DNA of 22,151 nt from the NCBI GenBank assembly GCA_000969725.1, contig JXSR01S043510.1; one strand, written 5' to 3'. Made by a program: the position numbers and the translations under genes. Shown one piece after another: positions 18,218 through 22,151 of the stretch (within the stretch, counting starts at the first letter, position 1; each line of letters begins with the position of its first letter). Source of the DNA: Ophiothrix spiculata (lineage: Eukaryota > Echinodermata > Ophiuroidea > Amphilepidida > Ophiotrichidae). The notes beneath the pieces were generated by a model that saw only the letters and a list, made by a program, of their open reading frames with translations, ran no database searches and was not told where the DNA came from.

Positions 18218-18415
18218 CATTTAACACTAGAATTTTGGCAGTGTATATCATTTGTTTTTGTTGATTTTAACAAATACAAAAGGTAAAAATCGCAATAAAT
18301 GGCCCAAAATATTGGTCAACGATGTATTTTTGCTATCTGAAGCTGCCATCGCTGATCATCGACATCGAAAGTTATCCATGGGCATCTATCGATTGAAGTC
18401 GTCTGTTGGTTTAGT

Positions 18416-18545
18416 CAGAGTCAGACGATATCCATTGATCGATACCCATCGACACGTAGTATTTACACGCGCTGTTCCTTGTGCATACCGCGTGTAAAGA
18501 CTGCGCGTCGATGGGCGTCGATCGATGCATATCGACTGCACTCTG
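18416..18545. repeat. ATCGAT-rich foldback hairpin, ~56-bp arms
   Basis: Arms 18416-18471 and 18489-18545 are reverse complements, with a 17-base loop. The ten bases nearest the loop are exact (tttacacgcg and cgcgtgtaaa). The next 35 carry seven mismatches, mostly of the kind that leaves a G:U pair in RNA. The outer parts (cagagt...gatat) still match. Related gatcatcgacatcg and catctatcgattg words precede it at 18353-18400. Confidence 0.88.
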
Positions 18546-18968
18546 AATAAACCAATACTCTGATAACAATATTAAAAGTCACTCTATACAAGTTACCATC
18601 CCACCGGTTTTCGCAATATTTTCTTAGTTTTAGTTATCTTGAAGTGTTTTATATATGACACACAACTTCTTCGCGAAAGTGCTCTCCTAATGTTTCGTCC
18701 ATACGAAACAGCCTTTACAATATCAATGTTCAATATCATTGATAACCAATACAATTTCATATAAATGAATTTTGCCAAAAACTTTGGTCGAAAAAATGTA
18801 AAAAATCCCATCGCTGCCACAAAACAAGACACTGGGGGCACTTTTTTGGCATTTTATCAAAAACTAGGGGGGGGGGGAAATCAAAAATTTGAGCAAAGCG
18901 TTCCTAAATAATGCTTTCCCGATTCTAAAGAGTAAAATAGTTCGAAATTTCATTTAAGCAAATTTAGT
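18546..18968. other. No gene recognised; one G run
   Basis: AT-rich sequence with a G run at about 18868-18878. Short open frames here match no family I know. Confidence 0.5.
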
Positions 18969-18970
18969 TA

Positions 18971-19637
18971 CACTCTTAGAAGGCCGGTATCAAATATACG
19001 AGTAGTTTTCGGGACCATTTTATTTTGATCCTTTAAGGATCACTTTTGATCCAAAATGGATCGTTTTGATCCTTTTTTGGATCAATATATACAAAAGGAT
19101 CAAATTTACCAGGATAATTTTTGATCCTTTTTTAGGATCATTATATTTTGATCCTTTTTGATTACAATATCAAATTTTTGATCCGTATTTCTGGATTATA
19201 ATTTGATACGGAAAGGATGAGCTCATATTTGATACCGTGTTTGGATCGAAGGTGATTTTTGTCTCGTATTTCATCCTGGCTTGGTATACTCCGTGTACGC
19301 TACATAGCAGGTGTTGTCAATAATGATATAAATACGATAATTACATCCCGCTTGATAACTGCCTCGCAGTGGCCAAGTGGTTAGAGCGATGGTCTCGTAG
19401 TTATGGTCACTGTTACGTGCCGGCGGCGTGGGTTCAAGCCCTGCTAGGGTCACTCCAGTGATATATTTTTAGGCAGATCTTTTTATAAGAAATATTTGAT
19501 CCTTTTTTCGGATCAAACATTTTGATCCTTTTTTTGGGATCACTTTGATCCTTAAAGGATAAGCTCATATTTGATACCAAAAAAGGATCAAAATTGATCC
19601 TTTTTGTCTCATATTTGATCCTTGCTTTCTAAGAGTG
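18971..19637. mobile_element. TA-flanked element with ggatcaaa-word ends and tRNA-like core
   Basis: The left end is cactcttagaaggccggtat and the complement of the right end is cactcttagaaagcaaggat, both continuing as atcaaatat-a-gag. They are clear TIRs with TA on each side (18969-18970 and 19638-19639). Between about 18990-19260 and 19493-19637, the words ggatcaaa and tttgatcc recur many times in both orientations. The central ~200 bp contains a tRNA-like SINE module. The plan is the same as for 9043-10322, with a different repeated word. Confidence 0.82.
19363..19454 (+). repeat. tRNA-derived SINE head (A and B box), not a working tRNA
   Basis: An A-box-like tggccaagtgg (19370-19380) fits the RNA polymerase III internal promoter consensus, and the B-box-like ggttcaagcc at 19431-19440 does too. 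The sequence ttagagcgatggtctcgtag between them is typical of tRNA-derived SINE heads. The bases that should form the acceptor stem (ctcgcag and tagggtc) do not pair, and the A-to-B spacing is longer than in a standard short-arm tRNA. A functional tRNA is therefore unlikely. The minus-strand frame over it (GLEPTPPARNSDHNYET) is the usual translation shadow of such modules. No 3' SINE tail or poly(A) was seen, so the module may be a captured head only. Confidence 0.75.
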
Positions 19638-19827
19638 TAGCTTTCCCATAATTTCTGTAGACCAAAAAAAAACATGATTATTTTGAATTAAGGGCCAAGT
19701 TACACATTTTGGTACAAAAATGACCTCGCCATCATATTAAGCATGCAAATCCGCTTCTAGAAATATATATTCTTTTCTGAGTCAGAGCGCAAAAACCATT
19801 TCTGAAAATGAAAGGTTAACAGGGTCC

Positions 19828-20729
19828 TTAAACCCAAGAAAATTACACGAAAAGGGGTTTTTCAGGGACAACATGTATGATTGTATAGCGCATTTTCGAG
19901 ATATAAAACCTTAAAGCAGGCTACAAAAAACCAATAATTTAAAAAAAAAAAACACCTTTATTTACAATACCCATTTTTATGTTAATTTATATTTTTTTAA
20001 TTCCTTTCATTTCTAATTTTTGCAAATTTTCTGATTTAATAATTCTTTTTAATTTAATATCAAATCAATGAAAGACCGACACCAACGGTTGCTATCACTT
20101 ATCAAAAGGTTATCCTTTTTCAGGTTACTGGTAGCATGTTATAGCCAGTTTCTACTTTCAACAAGTGTGGTTGATCATGAAAAATGCAAGCATGCGTGTG
20201 CAGACTCATAAATGGACATAAACCCTACTATTAAAGTAAATGTGGTAGCGTTAATTGCGCGTATAGACTAAATAATAAAAGGGTATTTGATGCCTGTTAC
20301 CCATACTTATTTTTGCAGCATTTATTTTGTATCATAGTATGGATACGCCAGTGCAAACAATCGAAGATGTTTATGATCAGTCGTGGTTGTTAGAAGCAAA
20401 TTACTCAATCATTTTAAAGTTGTCTCTAGTATCTACCAGTAAATTATTAGTAGAAGTTTATTATTCAGCTTAAATTATATCCGAAATTAGGCTCAATATA
20501 GTGTATTTTGCAGTTGTATATGATAGAGGAAGCAGGCGTTATATTTTACTCTGCCAAGAATTTATAACAATATTAATTTTGTCATGGAGTGTTGATCTTT
20601 TCAAGTGGAATAAGAAATTAGGAGTTTAATCAGACTGGAATCATTTAAATGTTTCTCAACTTTTTAATTTTGTTGAGTTTGTATTTACTTTATTCTGATG
20701 TCTTTTTTGCAGATAAAATGAACATCATA
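19828..20729 (+). repeat. Segmental duplication, copy 2
   Basis: This is the partner of 12114-12999 (same order of blocks). It has an extra ~70 bp near 19855-19925 and lacks about 40 bp around the atttaaatatcaac part of copy 1. It ends exactly at a TA followed by cagggtgtcc, a Tc1/mariner-like end. A short open frame at 20339-20473 begins MDTPVQTIEDVYDQSW and is disrupted by an early stop in copy 1. Confidence 0.9.
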
Positions 20730-20996
20730 CAGGGTGTCCAAGAAAGAATAAACTCCTTACTTTGGAGGGTCATAACTTTACAACAATATAATAAAATTAG
20801 AAACTTTGAATTGAAATATAATATACAGGTCATCGACTATTTTGTGTATAAAAATCAAGCGATATGGTTCAATGATTTCGATGATATGCTCGATTGCATT
20901 ACAAGTGGTATAGAAGGCTTCTGTCTAAGTTTCAATATTAATTGTCAGACTGATATTCCATTAACATCAAACAGCAGAGACTGTGGACAGATTTAG
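20649..20996 (+). CDS. Open frame of 115 codons, doubtful
   Basis: The longest + strand frame in the last 5 kb starts at an ATG with a signal-peptide-like hydrophobic stretch (FLNFLILLSLYLLYSDVFFA). It ends with a four-cysteine segment (LDCITSGIEGFCLSFNINC and a final DC). It matches no family I know. The first part lies in the duplicated segment; copy 1 has stops early but keeps LSLYLLYSDV in frame. From codon 28 on it runs through sequence that starts like a Tc1/mariner TIR (cagggtgtccaagaaag at 20730). Chance opening through a repeat is more likely than a gene. Confidence 0.15.
   Translation: MFLNFLILLSLYLLYSDVFFADKMNIIQGVQERINSLLWRVITLQQYNKIRNFELKYNIQVIDYFVYKNQAIWFNDFDDMLDCITSGIEGFCLSFNINCQTDIPLTSNSRDCGQI
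20730..20860 (+). mobile_element. Orphan Tc1/mariner-like left end
   Basis: TA followed by cagggtgtccaagaaagaat and ggagggtcataacttt looks like a terminal repeat of the kind seen at 3011 and 15160. It starts exactly where similarity between the two duplicated segments stops. No reverse-complement partner was found before the window ends, so the right end is either beyond the window or lost. Confidence 0.4.
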
Positions 20997-21244
20997 TTTA
21001 TGCTCGTTATTTGTGACATTAACAACAAATCACAGGTTCGCTGAAGGGATGTAATTGTTATTTGTCAAAATTAGTTTATCCAAATAATACAAAAATGTCT
21101 ACCCAATTACTCTGAATGATAATGATGCTTCACTGCCATACCAGGCAATGAATCCAATGACATAGTAATGAGCCTATTTTCAAGATACCAGCATAACACA
21201 ACCATTCTCTGAAACTGACCATGTTGACGTTTGTGTCTCTTGTA

Positions 21245-21389
21245 TTAAATAAGAACGGGAATGCTAAGACATATTTAAATAAGAACGGGAATGCTAGACA
21301 TATTTAAATAAGAACGGGAATGCTAAGACATATTTAAATAAGAACGGGAATGCTAAGACATATTTAAATAAGAACGGGAATGCTAGACA
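21245..21389 (+). repeat. Tandem repeat, five units of 29-30 bp
   Basis: Units begin at 21245, 21275, 21304, 21334 and 21364, each ttaaataagaacgggaatgc followed by taagacatat. Units two and five lack one A (tagac in place of taagac) and the fifth is cut short. Apart from that base the units are identical, so the array is young. Confidence 0.97.
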
Positions 21390-22151
21390 ATAACACTAGA
21401 TGGACTCAAGGGTTGACTCAGAACCAAGCAAATCATTTATTTCTGGCCTGACCGGCCTTCTTTCAAAGCTATTTCACAAAAATTCTTTTAACTAAAGTTA
21501 AATACTCTCTTTTCTTTAATGGCTTTATTAAGCCCAATTTTTTCAAAGTTTGTTAAAGAGCGCAAAATATTTTCATAAATATTTTCTAAAGTGTAAAATT
21601 AATTGAGATGTGACATAAGCAACAAGTGAATTTCACCCTGTCTGTTTACTTCATCAATCATTATATACTATTCTCTCTGGATCTCTCAGCACTTCAATCA
21701 GCTACAATTCTAACTTCTTTACCACGTAATGGTCATCTGCATGCTTTGTTATATAATATACTTGTCTTTTTATTTTGAACGTGCTGTACTTCTCAGTTGC
21801 AAATTAGATTCGACATTCTTTACTCTTAATCCGCACCATAATTGTCACTATATAAATGCTTTCATTATTTATCTACATGCCACAATACTAACTTAAAATT
21901 GCGCTACAATCTTGACCTATAATAGAGATTTTTACAAAACTGTTGAAAGAAAATTATTTAAATTATCACAATACTAATGTAAAGGCCCAGAGACACAATA
22001 CTAACATACGGTCTCTATATTTACCACGCACCACGTGAGCCTCAATCCTTAACATTAAACCTAATCTAAATATTTCTCAGGATGCCACAATACCATCATA
22101 TGGGCATCTTTAATTAATCTAAACACACTATTCAATACCTACATTTACCTA
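21390..22151. other. No gene; scattered cacaatactaac words
   Basis: AT-rich sequence. The word cacaatactaa (or cacaataccat) occurs near 21881, 21967, 21993 and 22085 at irregular spacing. No coding or RNA gene was recognised up to the window end. Confidence 0.5.

Larger units (their letters stand above)
17347..18243. mobile_element. TA-flanked DNA element with gtgtt-word ends and CCAGATCTGG core
   Basis: The left end is cagcaaaacaatgaatac and the complement of the right end is cactgccaaaattctagtg. They are weak TIRs next to TA (17345-17346 and 18244-18245). Near the left end the word aacacc/ggtgtt is repeated (17364-17425). The right side carries it as acaccagttcagtgttg and aacactag. Inside is an inverted pair of palindromes (17523-17552 and 17905-17932). 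The right part is interrupted by the hAT MITE. The plan matches the elements at 9043 and 18971. The two ends match each other poorly, so the left limit is less certain. Confidence 0.5.

Noticed and set aside
18252..18497. 81-codon + strand frame
   Set aside because: It runs through the ATCGAT-rich hairpin, has no ATG context or conserved motif, and is explained by low stop-codon density.
19363..19454. Functional tRNA gene
   Set aside because: The acceptor stem does not pair and the spacing between the A and B boxes is too long; it is better explained as a SINE head.

Overview
The window looks like AT-rich intergenic or intronic DNA from a metazoan, probably a marine invertebrate. This rests on Penelope-like, Tc1/mariner-like and hAT-like elements, tRNA-derived SINE sequence and many foldback repeats. 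There is no bacterial gene organisation (no operons, no Shine-Dalgarno-led reading frames) and no complete protein gene I can recognise. The species assignment is inference only.

Layout. 1-1.13 kb: a long inverted repeat around a 32-base poly(A). 1.44-2.41 kb: a TIR-bounded non-autonomous element with perfect 27-bp ends. 3.01-4.07 kb: a deleted Tc1/mariner (IS630-type) element with long TIRs and a relic of the transposase helix-turn-helix. 4.43-4.86 kb: a ~102-bp tandem array. 5.15-5.55 kb: a degenerate 200-bp tandem duplication. 5.90-6.45 kb: a short-word minisatellite that inverts its orientation. 6.5-8.9 kb: little that I can name.

8.91-11.66 kb is the main element. It is a 5'-truncated Penelope-like retroelement (reverse transcriptase plus GIY-YIG endonuclease, broken by one stop and one frameshift). 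A 184-bp inverted copy of its own 3' end is joined head-on to it, and that inverted copy is split by a 1.28-kb DNA element (9043-10322).

12.1-20.7 kb: two ~0.9-kb direct copies of one segment (12114-12999 and 19828-20729) enclose further repeats. These are a GC-rich near-perfect palindrome (13093-13243), a small TIR element (13251-13501), a minisatellite array with units like the end of a hAT element (13720-14650), two adjacent foldbacks (14229-14480), a second long-TIR Tc1/mariner-like derivative (15160-16199) and a 205-bp tandem duplication (16719-17085). A conserved block with branch point, pyrimidine tract and CAG occurs five times across this region. 17.3-19.6 kb: two more elements built like the one at 9043. 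One carries a 219-bp hAT MITE with a perfect 8-bp target duplication, the other a tRNA-like SINE module; an ATCGAT-rich hairpin lies between them. 21.2 kb: a 30-bp tandem repeat.

How the parts relate. Insertions can be ordered: the Penelope insertion precedes element 9043-10322, and element 17347-18243 precedes the hAT MITE. Three elements (9043, 17347, 18971) share a plan: TA flanks, ends beginning CAC or CAG, a private short word multiplied near both ends, and a different core. That shared plan is the most interesting pattern here.
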